A stretch of 64,000 bases of DNA, taken from positions 3,418,766-3,482,765 of the forward strand of contig NZ_CP021425.1 of assembly GCF_002162375.1 (NCBI RefSeq), given 5' to 3'. Shown here in pieces: positions 55,359 through 63,944 of the stretch (its first letter is position 1; every line of letters starts with the position of its first letter). Position numbers and translations under genes: made by a program. The notes under the pieces were generated by a model. That model saw only the letters and a list, made by a program, of their open reading frames with translations, made no database searches and was not told the DNA's origin. The stretch comes from Oleiphilus messinensis. Lineage in GTDB: Bacteria > Pseudomonadota > Gammaproteobacteria > Pseudomonadales > Oleiphilaceae.

Positions 55359-57050
55359 ATGCAAGCACAGCTCTCCGTTTCATCGCTATTATTTCTGAGA
55401 AGCAAACTTTCAGCCTGGACGGCAATCACATTTGTCATCAGCATTATCGTGATTTTGCCGATTGCTGCTGTTTTCTATCTGGCCATGTTCCCCGAAGACA
55501 ATATCTGGCCTCACTTAATGAATACAGTGCTGCCGGATTATCTGCTCAATACACTTTTGCTGATGTTGGGGGTAGGAATCTGTAGCCTCCTCCTCGGAAT
55601 TGGATCTGCCTGGCTGGTATCATCTTGCGACTTTCCCGGAAGAAAGGTAATGAATTGGGCCTTGCTTCTGCCTTTTGCTGTGCCTGCGTACGTCATTGCC
55701 TACGTATACACGGACATCCTTGAGTATGCTGGCCCAATCCAGGGCTTTTTACGTGATGTGTTTGGCTGGAAAAGTGCCTCGGATTACTGGTTTCCGGAAA
55801 TTAGAAGTATGGGTGGCGCAATCGTCATGATGTCTTTGGTGCTTTACCCCTACATTTACATGATGGCGAAGACCTCTTTCAAAGACCAGCCTCCCACCCT
55901 GTTTATTACCAGCCGGAGTCTCGGTCGCACTGCATGGTCTTCGTTTTTTACAGTAGCACTGCCAATCGCCCGGCCTGCCATTATTGTTGGCTTATCCCTT
56001 GTGCTAATGGAAACCTTGAATGACTTTGGCACTGTTGACTATTTCGCGGTACGCACCCTGACCGCAGGACTCTATGATACCTGGCTGAATCTGGCAAACG
56101 TGGGTGGAGCCGCGCAAATTGCCGTGGTAATGCTACTGTTTATGGTGTCCCTTATTTTATCCGAGCGCCACTCCAGACGAAAACTCAAACTTTACCAAAA
56201 CAAACTCAGCCCTTACGGCAAAGACCGCATCCCACTCCCTGGCATCTATGGCATTACAGCCTGCATCGCATGTCTGCTGCCAATCCTGCTGGGTTTTATC
56301 ATCCCCTTTTCGATTCTGGCCTACTATGCTTTCGTCTACTTTGAGAAAAGCTGGACACCTGAGTTCGTAGAGTATGCATTAAACAGCTTTACGCTTGCCG
56401 TTGTCGCGGCACTGTTCACACTCACTCTCGGGATAATCCTGTCTTACACAAACCGACTCATCAAGTCTGGACCGATCAAAATCCTGGTCAGACTGGCCCA
56501 TCTCGGGTATGCGGTGCCCGGTGCAGTGCTCGCTGTGGGCGTTATCGTACCTTTGGCGGCCTTTGACAACATTATTGATGGCTTTTTCAGAACACACTTT
56601 GACCAGTCAACGGGCCTGATATTCAGTGGCACCGTGTTTGCGCTGGTATTCGCCTATTCCGTTCGCTTTCTTGCTGTCGCGGCAGGCTCGGTTGAATCAA
56701 GTCTTGAAAAAGTCACGCCGAATATGGACATGGCCAGTCGCTCACTCGGACTGAATAGTCTTCAGGTTTTATTGAAAGTCCATTTGCCAATTATCAAAGG
56801 CGGATTGCTTACGGCTATTCTGGTGGTATTTGTGGATTGTATGAAAGAATTACCTGCAACGCTCATTCTAAGGCCCTTTAATTTTGAAACATTAGCGACA
56901 TTTGTCTATCAATTTGCATCTGATGAACTATTGGAAGAGAGTGCACTTGCAGCCCTGATTATCGTCGCGGTGGGCATAATCCCGGTTATTCTGTTGAGCC
57001 ATTCCATGGATACACTGCATAAACGCAGTAAAAAGAGCCTTGATGGCTAG
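55359..57050 (+). CDS. fbpB: Iron(III)-type ABC transporter permease (FbpB, two-domain)
   Basis: 563 residues, about twelve membrane helices, with two copies of the transporter core. The first copy has SRSLGRTAWSSFFTVALPIARPA, the second ASRSLGLNSLQVLLKVHLPIIKGG, both coupling loops. This fused architecture is typical of FbpB-type iron permeases. A strong terminator follows at 57115. No fbpC-type ATPase gene is visible. Confidence 0.9.
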   Translation: MQAQLSVSSLLFLRSKLSAWTAITFVISIIVILPIAAVFYLAMFPEDNIWPHLMNTVLPDYLLNTLLLMLGVGICSLLLGIGSAWLVSSCDFPGRKVMNWALLLPFAVPAYVIAYVYTDILEYAGPIQGFLRDVFGWKSASDYWFPEIRSMGGAIVMMSLVLYPYIYMMAKTSFKDQPPTLFITSRSLGRTAWSSFFTVALPIARPAIIVGLSLVLMETLNDFGTVDYFAVRTLTAGLYDTWLNLANVGGAAQIAVVMLLFMVSLILSERHSRRKLKLYQNKLSPYGKDRIPLPGIYGITACIACLLPILLGFIIPFSILAYYAFVYFEKSWTPEFVEYALNSFTLAVVAALFTLTLGIILSYTNRLIKSGPIKILVRLAHLGYAVPGAVLAVGVIVPLAAFDNIIDGFFRTHFDQSTGLIFSGTVFALVFAYSVRFLAVAAGSVESSLEKVTPNMDMASRSLGLNSLQVLLKVHLPIIKGGLLTAILVVFVDCMKELPATLILRPFNFETLATFVYQFASDELLEESALAALIIVAVGIIPVILLSHSMDTLHKRSKKSLDG

Positions 57051-57069
57051 ATTCAACACTTAATCAAAA

Positions 57070-57111
57070 CGTTGCAACAAAATCCAGAAACGTTCAAACA
57101 AAATCCAGAAC
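57070..57111. repeat. 21-bp tandem duplication after fbpB
   Basis: Units 57070-57090 and 57091-57111 share AACAAAATCCAGAA and begin CGTT. They lie between the permease stop codon and the terminator stem. Confidence 0.7.
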
Positions 57112-57114
57112 AGC

Positions 57115-57144
57115 AAAAAGGCGAATCCGTGAATTCGCCTTTTT
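57115..57144. terminator. Strong bidirectional terminator between fbpB and the acyl-CoA synthetase gene
   Basis: AAAAAGGCGAAT, loop CCGTG, AATTCGCCTTTTT. The stem is 12 bp and symmetric; it ends fbpB on the plus strand and can end the converging synthetase gene on the minus strand. Confidence 0.9.
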
Positions 57145-57145
57145 G

Positions 57146-57210
57146 TTTTCGGTTACTATTTTTCGATTACTACTTTTTCGGTTACTACGTTTTCAGCTAC
57201 TTCGCTTTTC
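57146..57210. repeat. Degenerate 14-16 bp repeats
   Basis: TTTTCGGTTACTAT-like units start at 57146, 57160, 57175 and 57190, and a truncated unit at 57206. They lie between the terminator and the 3' end of the acyl-CoA synthetase gene. Confidence 0.65.
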
Positions 57211-57227
57211 AGTGAGCTGGCTGAAAG

Positions 57228-58904
57228 TTAGCACCAAAGTACCGGCTTACGCGCAGCGTACCAGTCGTCAAGGCGTTGCTTGTAAGCATCTTCGATTACA
57301 TTACGCTTCATTTTCATGGTTGGCGTCAGGAAGTTATTTTCGATTGACCACTCGTCTTCCACCACCGCAAAGAATTGCAGGCGCTCATGGGGGTCTACCG
57401 TTTCATTAACTTCGCTCAACAGTTGTTTGAAGCTGGATTCCAGATTCATGCGGAACGTATCATCCACGCGTTTGGCCATGGCTTCTTCCGACAGCATAAT
57501 CATTGCGTGAGGTTGCGGAAATTCTGCGCCAGCAACACAGACCATTTCGATGTGGGGATGGGCAACAATCCGGTTTTCGATCGGCGCAGGCGCAACATAT
57601 TTACCTTTACTGGTTTTAAAGATTTCCTTGATACGCCCAGTCAACTTCAATCGACCCAGTTCATCAATTTCACCTTTATCCCCCGTTTTAAGGTAACCAT
57701 CTTCAGTGAACGTCTCGGCTGTTTTTTCATCGTCCTTGAAATAGCCCATCATGGTAGCGGGGCTCTTAACCTGCACCTCTCCCGCTTCACTGATGCGAAC
57801 CTCAACCCCTGGCAATGCTTCACCAACATAACCGATACGGCTACGTCCTGGCTTCGTCATATGGGAATAGGCAAAGTTTTCCGACATGCCATACCCTTCC
57901 AGCAATTCAAGGCCCAACTTACGATACCAGCCCATAATCTCTTCAGACAAGGGCGCAGATCCACTCCCTGCGAATTTAACATATTCCAGACCCAAGCCCT
58001 TTAATACTTTCTTTTTGATTAACTTGTTAATCAAAGGCAGTTTGAGCAGTCGATCCATTTTCTCTTTAGGCATTTTCTGGAAGATGCCAGACTGGAACTT
58101 GGTCCAGATACGCGGAACAGCCAGGAACAATGTAGGTTTCGCCCGACGCAAATCCGCGACAAATGTATCCAGAGATTCTGCGAAGAAGAGGTGGAACCCT
58201 TTGTAAACCGACCCCATCTCCACTACAAATCGCTCAAATACGTGAGACAGCGGAAGATAGGACAGCATGCGTTCATCAGAGTGGATATCCAGTGCCTTGA
58301 TAACACCTTCAGCGGAATACGCCATATTGAAGAACGATAACATAACCCCTTTAGGCTTCCCGGTACTGCCCGAGGTATAAACAATCGTTGCCAGCTCTTC
58401 AGACTCCCGAGTCACGTTTTCCTGCATCGGCGGGAATTTGGCAACAATATCATCCCAGGTTTCATAATTGTTCGGCGGACTAAGCGGATAAGATACACAT
58501 GGCAAATCATCCGGGATACCGGGCTTCATCGTGTCCCAGTCATCGAGTTTACCCACGAACAATAACTTAGCTTCACTGTGATCCAGAATATAGGATACGG
58601 TCTCTGCGTTCAGCGTCGGATACAGCGGCACGGAGACGTGACCTGCCATCCAGATCGCCAGATCGGTCATGATCCAGTGAGCACAGTTTTTCGATAATAT
58701 GCCAACTTTACTTTGCGGGGGCAGGTTCAATGACTTCAAGTACGAAGCCATGCGTCGAGCTTCGCCGATTGCCCGTTGCCATGTATATTCGACAACGACA
58801 CCATTGCCCATCGGTTGAGTGAAATAGATGTCTCCCGCTTTCGCCTTTTCCCAGTGATAAGCCCGGTCAAGGGGTAGCGCTAAATTCGTTTTCTGCATTT
58901 CCAT
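57228..58904 (-). CDS. Long-chain acyl-CoA synthetase (AMP-binding enzyme)
   Basis: 558 residues, ANL family. AMP-binding motif YTSGSTGKPKGVMLSF, YLPLSHVFERFVVE, A5-like EGYGMSENFAYSH, and the hinge DELGRLKLTGRIKEIFKTSKGKYVAP. It differs from the first synthetase (28456) and is closer to the FadD15/eukaryotic ACSL group. It activates long-chain fatty acids with ATP and CoA. AGGAAACTCAA precedes the ATG. The C-terminal lysine segment (NNFLTPTMKMKRNV) is intact. Confidence 0.9.
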   Translation of the reverse strand: MEMQKTNLALPLDRAYHWEKAKAGDIYFTQPMGNGVVVEYTWQRAIGEARRMASYLKSLNLPPQSKVGILSKNCAHWIMTDLAIWMAGHVSVPLYPTLNAETVSYILDHSEAKLLFVGKLDDWDTMKPGIPDDLPCVSYPLSPPNNYETWDDIVAKFPPMQENVTRESEELATIVYTSGSTGKPKGVMLSFFNMAYSAEGVIKALDIHSDERMLSYLPLSHVFERFVVEMGSVYKGFHLFFAESLDTFVADLRRAKPTLFLAVPRIWTKFQSGIFQKMPKEKMDRLLKLPLINKLIKKKVLKGLGLEYVKFAGSGSAPLSEEIMGWYRKLGLELLEGYGMSENFAYSHMTKPGRSRIGYVGEALPGVEVRISEAGEVQVKSPATMMGYFKDDEKTAETFTEDGYLKTGDKGEIDELGRLKLTGRIKEIFKTSKGKYVAPAPIENRIVAHPHIEMVCVAGAEFPQPHAMIMLSEEAMAKRVDDTFRMNLESSFKQLLSEVNETVDPHERLQFFAVVEDEWSIENNFLTPTMKMKRNVIEDAYKQRLDDWYAARKPVLWC

Positions 58905-59284
58905 TTGAGTTTCCTTGCCTCGTTGTTCTGTATTTATTGAGGTTTATTTTTAAGTTATTGTATTTCTGGTCGCGTAGCTCAGTCACGCTTCACAACTCAG
59001 AATTGTTATTTTTCTGACATGATAATAATCGTCCTACTAGACCTTTTGAATACTTTCACCACGACATTTTTGTGACATACCTTCGAATCTGAGCAAATCA
59101 ACGTCGTTTTATCCTATTTTAACTGCCTTTTTCACGTTTTACCGCCCTCGTCCTTGACACAGGGTGCGATCCTGTCAATTCTTAGAGCCCAAGGTGGATA
59201 AATACAGAATAGCAGTACTTCAAAATCACCAGACATGTATAATAATTAAGCTAAAATCAAAATAATCAAACTAAAATTAAAACA
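58905..59284. other. Divergent spacer between acyl-CoA synthetase and zinc-ribbon genes
   Basis: No coding sequence supported. An imperfect inverted repeat (TTGACACAGG/CCTGTCAA) lies at about 59154-59178, a possible FadR- or PsrA-like operator for the synthetase, but no known consensus is matched. The last 60 bases are very A/T-rich with a partial 20-bp repetition (59251-59290). Confidence 0.4.
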
Positions 59285-59701
59285 ATGACAATAAATTCCA
59301 TGAATATGCCGAACCAAACCCAGTCCGTCACTCGTGACAAGCTTTATTGCAAAAAATGCAGCCGAGGCCTGATGTTTCCTGTTATCGAAGAAGGGGAAGC
59401 TGAATACACTGAAAACTACCAATGTAATAATTGTGGACATGTCGCCACAATTCCATCAGTGCTGATTATCGTTAGTCAGCTTTTTACCGGTATTGTCGGG
59501 GGATTATTCTCGCTGGTACTGTTTATTGAAGAGCTGGAAACACTGATGACCGCATTTCAGTTTAATATTTCCGTTAGCATTGCAACGGATATGGCGCTGC
59601 TCTCAATCGCTCTTATCTTTATCGCCGGTTTTACCTTTACGGTATTTCGGGCAGTACGGGATATCCGCAAGCGTAAATCTTATCGAATCCCTTTGCATTG
59701 A
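59285..59701 (+). CDS. Small zinc-ribbon membrane protein, function unknown
   Basis: 138 residues. Two CxxC pairs (YCKKCSRG and YQCNNCGH, spaced about 29 residues) form a zinc ribbon. Two membrane helices follow (SVLIIVSQLFTGIVGGLFSL and ATDMALLSIALIFIAGFTFT), and a Lys/Arg-rich tail. I do not recognise the family. The A/T-rich leader has no clear ribosome binding site. A terminator follows at 59821. Confidence 0.65.
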   Translation: MTINSMNMPNQTQSVTRDKLYCKKCSRGLMFPVIEEGEAEYTENYQCNNCGHVATIPSVLIIVSQLFTGIVGGLFSLVLFIEELETLMTAFQFNISVSIATDMALLSIALIFIAGFTFTVFRAVRDIRKRKSYRIPLH

Positions 59702-59820
59702 TATCACCAGGGCTTTAACGGTCAGTTGATGTCACTAAACTGACATGCATCAAGGATTAAACGTGTCCGGTCTGGTACTCTCTGGCCTGCCATATGAGAC
59801 GTTTACTCACATCCTGGTGA

Positions 59821-59850
59821 GAGGGCTGTGCTGTGCAGCCCTTATTTTCC
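59821..59850 (+). terminator. Intrinsic terminator after the zinc-ribbon gene
   Basis: GAGGGCTG, loop TGCTGTG, CAGCCCTT followed by ATTTTCCTTTT on the plus strand, 120 bp after the stop codon and just before the end of the converging kinase gene. Confidence 0.75.
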
Positions 59851-59859
59851 TTTTCCCGT

Positions 59860-61596
59860 TTAAAAGCCGAGTACAGAGAGCCACCCTTTCAGGGTATTTT
59901 TGACCGTGTCGGCGCCACCGGTAACAAATACAATATTGATAGAAAACGATACAATAATAATGAAAGACAGTAGCCAGTATCCCAATCTGGAATTCTGCTT
60001 TGTATTCACGTCATCATCAATCGAACGCACAATCGTCGGCTCCCAGTCTCGTTCGGCGACCACTTTACGCCCTTCAGATTTCATTACCGTAAGCTCTGAT
60101 ATGACTGCATCGACGCTTTGCATGCGTTTTTCCGGCGCGAGGTCCAACATTCTCAGCAGCAACGCCTGAAGATTCTCCGGAAGCGCAATAAACGCTCGGC
60201 CACGGATCAGTTTTTTATCTTTGAATTGGGGCACAGTACTGGTCAACATATGCGTAAATATCGCCCCTAATGAAAAGATATCTGAAAGTTCTGATGCGGG
60301 CTCCTTGGTATTCATACCATACCAGTTTTCCAGATCATCCCGGTGATAATGCTCATTCAAACCAAAGTCGCTAATTTTCGCGGTTCCCTCCTCAGTAAAC
60401 AGAATATTGCTGGGCCTCAAATTACCATGCACCATTCTGTTTTTATGGGCAAATGCCAAGCCACTACAGACATCCAGTGCAATATTCAAAAACGAATCAA
60501 TTGAAAAGTCTTCGACCAACTTATCCTGAAGACTCCCCCCTGCAAGATACTCCATCACAATAATATAGATATCGTCTTTTTTAGACGTGCCACGAATATT
60601 GATAATATTGGGATGACGAAGCTGACTCAGAATTTTCGCTTCTTTATAGCCAGATGCGGAAGCAGGCCGCTTTTTTATCACTAGTAATGATTGCGTCTGT
60701 GTATCTTCAAAAAGGTGCAACGAACCGAACTGGTTTTCCTTAATGACATCGAGCAACGCAAATTTTTTGCGAATATCGGATAAGCCTTCCCCTGCACTAC
60801 GTTGTTGAGCCAACTGCAGATGCTGGCCCTGCATTATCTTCAAAAGCTCGTTTTTGATAAATTCTACACTGCCTGGTCGCTCTGTCGGAGATACTTCCAG
60901 GCATTTCAAAATGAGATTTTCCAGCGGCCCTTTTAGTTTCGCTTCGTAACGAGAAGGTCGCTCCAGGGGTTGCCGCGGCATCACACCGGTGAACACCTGA
61001 AACATTAAAACCCCCAGAGAATAAATATCGCTCTTTTCCGAGGTTTGCAAAGCCGATTCGTACTGCTCAGGGGCCATAAACCCTTCAGTCCCCAGAATCA
61101 AATTAGACTCGGATTGACGCTCGGTATCATCTTCAAAAAAGCAGGCAATGCCGAAATCAAGCAATCTCGCGTTGCCTTCGGCATCAATAATCACGTTCGC
61201 GGGCTTTATATCACGGTGTATCACACCGGCCTTGTGCGCATAAGCCAGCCCCTTACAAATCTGGATAATCAAATCAATTTTGCGATTAAAGGGTAATGCA
61301 CCGGCACGGATCGCATCCTGCAATGTTTCTCCCTCAACATATTCCATAACAAATACAGGACGTCCCTTTCGGGTATTACCTTTATCAATTACGTGAATAA
61401 TATTGGGGTGATTCAGCCTTGCAACGATGAGTGACTCTTTTTGAAAGCGCTTTCGCACCTCCGGGTGACTGGATAATTGCTTCGCGAGAACCTTGATTGC
61501 CACCGGGCGATTTAACGATACCTGTACGCCACGATAAACAGAGGCCATTCCGCCTTCGCCAATTTTTTCCTTATACTCGTAACGTCCTTCTTTCAT
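59860..61596 (-). CDS. Ser/Thr kinase with tandem kinase and pseudokinase domains and a C-terminal TM helix
   Basis: 578 residues. Domain 1 (about 5-255) is an active-looking Hanks kinase: GEGGMASVYRG, K35 in VAIK, HRDIKPANV with D129, DFG 147-149, GTEGFMAPEQ. Domain 2 (about 275-505) has the fold (VIKK K308, VMEYLAGGSLQDKL, SDFGLN) but lacks a glycine loop and has HGNLRPSN, so the catalytic Asp is N392: a pseudokinase. A TM helix at 540-560 places both domains in the cytoplasm with the C-terminus outside. The PP2C gene lies 64 bp upstream and the double-FHA gene diverges from it. Confidence 0.9.
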   Translation of the reverse strand: MKEGRYEYKEKIGEGGMASVYRGVQVSLNRPVAIKVLAKQLSSHPEVRKRFQKESLIVARLNHPNIIHVIDKGNTRKGRPVFVMEYVEGETLQDAIRAGALPFNRKIDLIIQICKGLAYAHKAGVIHRDIKPANVIIDAEGNARLLDFGIACFFEDDTERQSESNLILGTEGFMAPEQYESALQTSEKSDIYSLGVLMFQVFTGVMPRQPLERPSRYEAKLKGPLENLILKCLEVSPTERPGSVEFIKNELLKIMQGQHLQLAQQRSAGEGLSDIRKKFALLDVIKENQFGSLHLFEDTQTQSLLVIKKRPASASGYKEAKILSQLRHPNIINIRGTSKKDDIYIIVMEYLAGGSLQDKLVEDFSIDSFLNIALDVCSGLAFAHKNRMVHGNLRPSNILFTEEGTAKISDFGLNEHYHRDDLENWYGMNTKEPASELSDIFSLGAIFTHMLTSTVPQFKDKKLIRGRAFIALPENLQALLLRMLDLAPEKRMQSVDAVISELTVMKSEGRKVVAERDWEPTIVRSIDDDVNTKQNSRLGYWLLSFIIIVSFSINIVFVTGGADTVKNTLKGWLSVLGF

Positions 61597-61660
61597 AGTT
61601 TACCGGATTGCTTTCTCTTAACCGAAAAGTTCAGGCCTGGGGTTTGTTTACGCTTCATAT

Positions 61661-62386
61661 TCAGGATCTGTTGACCAAGAATTTGAGGAGCGTCAGGGTG
61701 ATATTGTCACCGCCCCCCGCATCCAAGGCTTTATTCAACAAGATGCTGCATTTTTCCTTGATCGATTTATCCGCGTCTTGCAGAACTGCCTTCATTTCCC
61801 CGTCAGACACTTCACCACATAAACCGTCCGTGCATAATAACAAGGTATCATTCGCCTCCAGTGAGCCCGAAATCGTGTCAATGCGCAACAACTCAGGTTC
61901 ACCACTGCCAACCGCATGCATCAGTAAGTGGCGCATGGGATGCCGGAATGCCTCCTCTGGCTGTAATTCGTTATCTTCCACCATTTGCTGAGCATAATTG
62001 TGATCTTTCGTCAGTCGATAAAGGACGCTACCATTCCACAGATAGGCCCGACTGTCTCCCACCCATGATATTTCATAAATATTATCCTGCAGTCGACACA
62101 CAACAACCGTCGTCGCCATGCCACTATAATCCGGGTCAGCCTCAGCCACTTTATGCAATGTATCATGTGCATCCATAATCGCTTCCTGCACAGAACGCCC
62201 CTGCCGAACCCTGCGCTCAACGGTTTGAACGACTACTTGACTGGCAACATCACCATGACCATTACCGCCTACGCCATCGGCAACAATCCACAGCCCCATT
62301 TCCTGGTTTTCCGAGAAAAAATCTTCATTAGCTTTGCGAACTTTACCAATATCAGACAAGGCAGCTGATTCAATCATTACAAACAT
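61661..62386 (-). CDS. PP2C-type protein phosphatase (Stp1-like)
   Basis: 241 residues. Metal-binding motifs ANEDFF, VADGVGGNGHGDVAS, ISWVGDSRAYL, TDGLCGEVSD and GGGDNITL are complete, so an active, Mn/Mg-dependent Ser/Thr phosphatase is expected. It reads in the same direction as the kinase gene with 64 bp between, a standard kinase-phosphatase pairing. ATG 62377 (MIESAALSD) has better start-site spacing than 62386. Confidence 0.93.
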   Translation of the reverse strand: MFVMIESAALSDIGKVRKANEDFFSENQEMGLWIVADGVGGNGHGDVASQVVVQTVERRVRQGRSVQEAIMDAHDTLHKVAEADPDYSGMATTVVVCRLQDNIYEISWVGDSRAYLWNGSVLYRLTKDHNYAQQMVEDNELQPEEAFRHPMRHLLMHAVGSGEPELLRIDTISGSLEANDTLLLCTDGLCGEVSDGEMKAVLQDADKSIKEKCSILLNKALDAGGGDNITLTLLKFLVNRS

Positions 62387-62438
62387 CCATTACATTTCAT
62401 TGCTAACTCTCAGTATAGGCAACATAAAGTTATTTACC

Positions 62439-62460
62439 TATTTGTTAAGTATTTGTTAAG
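62439..62460. repeat. Perfect 11-bp tandem duplication in the PP2C/FHA promoter region
   Basis: TATTTGTTAAG occurs twice without a gap (62439-62449, 62450-62460). Eleven bases is about one helical turn, so a pair of stacked binding sites is possible. Confidence 0.7.
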
Positions 62461-62673
62461 GGCATGCATTTTGATCCCCGGCTGGAAAACAAAACCTTCG
62501 TATTTTTTGTGCATAAATCATGGGGTTCCGTAACATTTTTTCGGCATTTTCTTCAACTTTTGCAACAGACGGGACTATACTCTGTGTAGTGCGTGGTGAC
62601 ATCCAATACGATTACGATGAACCGACCCGCAATTCATCTCAGAATATTCAAACTCAACAGACAGGTTCAGTGA

Positions 62674-63597
62674 ATGCTCAAGCTGCAATTTAGAGACCGC
62701 AGGCAGGAGCCAGTATGGCTGGCAGACGAGACCTTTACGATTGGCCGTAATGGCAACAACAGTCTTGTCATTAATGCCCCTGAGATCAGTGACAAACACG
62801 CCGAGATATCCCAGCTAAATGGGAGTTTAACGATTCGGGATATCGGTTCATTAGGCGGGACATTCGTTAACGATCAGAAGATAGATGACAGCGCCACACT
62901 CAAAGCCGGTGACGTCATTAAACTCGGCAATGTCGAGTTGGAAGTCATCAAACCACACCCCGGCGTTGGAGAAGAGACACCGACTGCACTGCACAATGCA
63001 GAAAGTGAATGGAAAGTAGTCGCAACAGCAAGCTGGATGAACAGTCAGCAATTCGATATTCAGGGCACCATGGTCATCGGACGGGAATCAACCTGCGAGA
63101 TCAATATCCCTGTAGAATATTTGTCCCGGCGCCATGCAGAGCTTTCGATTCAAGGCGGAAAACTGGTGGTGCGTGACCTGGAATCAGCAAACGGTACCTA
63201 TGTAAATGGCCGACGGGTGACAGAAGCCACACTTCAGGATGGCGACAAACTCAAGTTTGATGTTCTGACATTCACCGTGAAAGGCCCGCAACATGATCCG
63301 AACAAAACAATTATCCGGCAGGTAAAAGACTTCAAACCCCAACTTGAGCAGGCCCGCCAGGAACAAGCCCGCAAAAAAGCCCAAACTCAACAGCCTGCCC
63401 CTCCTCCGGCTGATCCGGCAGCGGCGACCGTTTCAAGATCAGGAGCTGCACGTCAGACATCCGAGGGCCGGTCAGGAAGCAACTGGGAAACGCAAACGGC
63501 ACCACAACACAAATCGAACAACACCATGCTGATGGCACTTGCAGTTGTCGTTATTGGTGCTGCTTTAGCAGGCATTGCATACGTACTATTGCCCTGA
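62674..63597 (+). CDS. Membrane protein with two FHA domains
   Basis: 307 residues. FHA 1 (about 18-85) has FTIGRNGNNSLVINAPEISDKHAEI (in pieces) and GTFVNDQ; FHA 2 (about 125-200) has VIGRESTCEINIPVEYLSRRHAEL (in pieces) and ANGTYVNGR. FHA domains bind phosphothreonine. A Gln/Pro/Ala-rich linker and one C-terminal helix (MLMALAVVVIGAALAGIAYVLL) follow, so it is tail-anchored with FHA domains in the cytoplasm. It diverges from the kinase-phosphatase unit and is a likely substrate or partner. Confidence 0.92.
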   Translation: MLKLQFRDRRQEPVWLADETFTIGRNGNNSLVINAPEISDKHAEISQLNGSLTIRDIGSLGGTFVNDQKIDDSATLKAGDVIKLGNVELEVIKPHPGVGEETPTALHNAESEWKVVATASWMNSQQFDIQGTMVIGRESTCEINIPVEYLSRRHAELSIQGGKLVVRDLESANGTYVNGRRVTEATLQDGDKLKFDVLTFTVKGPQHDPNKTIIRQVKDFKPQLEQARQEQARKKAQTQQPAPPPADPAAATVSRSGAARQTSEGRSGSNWETQTAPQHKSNNTMLMALAVVVIGAALAGIAYVLLP

Positions 63598-63617
63598 GTT
63601 TATTCAACGGTCAATCA

Positions 63618-63658
63618 GACATAAAAAAACCGGTGAAATGCACCGGTTTTTTTATGTC
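63618..63658. terminator. Bidirectional terminator after the FHA gene
   Basis: An 18-bp perfect stem (GACATAAAAAAACCGGTG) with loop AAATG. It contains T-runs on both strands and separates the FHA gene from the converging small gene. Confidence 0.9.
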
Positions 63659-63674
63659 AGTCTAATTTGCAAAC

Positions 63675-63944
63675 TCAGACCGCCTTGGCAATATGTACCA
63701 TATTTTTAATCGGCGGGAAAATGGAATAGGTTTCTTCCAGTTGATCCCGAAATTCCTCGGGACAATTGATATAGAACAACATAAAATCCCTTTTGGTTTC
63801 TATATCATGGGACTGGGATGAAAAGACCAACAAGTCAATGACTTCATTTTCATCCGTCAATCGAAATCGTCGCTTGTATTTTGCCCTGGCATGGCTGGCA
63901 AGACGCTTAAGATAATACACGGTGGTTTGGTTTAAAATGAACAT
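63675..63944 (-). CDS. Small protein, function unknown
   Basis: 89 residues, soluble, slightly basic. FILNQTTVYYLKRLASHARA and RFRLTDENEVIDLLVFSSQS are followed by an aromatic strand (DFMLFYINCPEEFRDQLEET). GAGGGGCGTTTAT precedes the ATG, a good ribosome binding site, which supports a real gene. I do not recognise the family. It converges on the FHA gene; its own upstream region runs to the right window edge. Confidence 0.6.
   Translation of the reverse strand: MFILNQTTVYYLKRLASHARAKYKRRFRLTDENEVIDLLVFSSQSHDIETKRDFMLFYINCPEEFRDQLEETYSIFPPIKNMVHIAKAV

Noticed and set aside
57375-58004. 209-residue plus-strand frame opposite the acyl-CoA synthetase
   Set aside because: Shadow of a clearly conserved enzyme on the other strand.
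59251-59290. 20-bp tandem repeat before the zinc-ribbon gene
   Set aside because: About 16 of 20 positions agree, but the sequence is nearly all A and T, so chance similarity is likely. It is mentioned only within the spacer entry.
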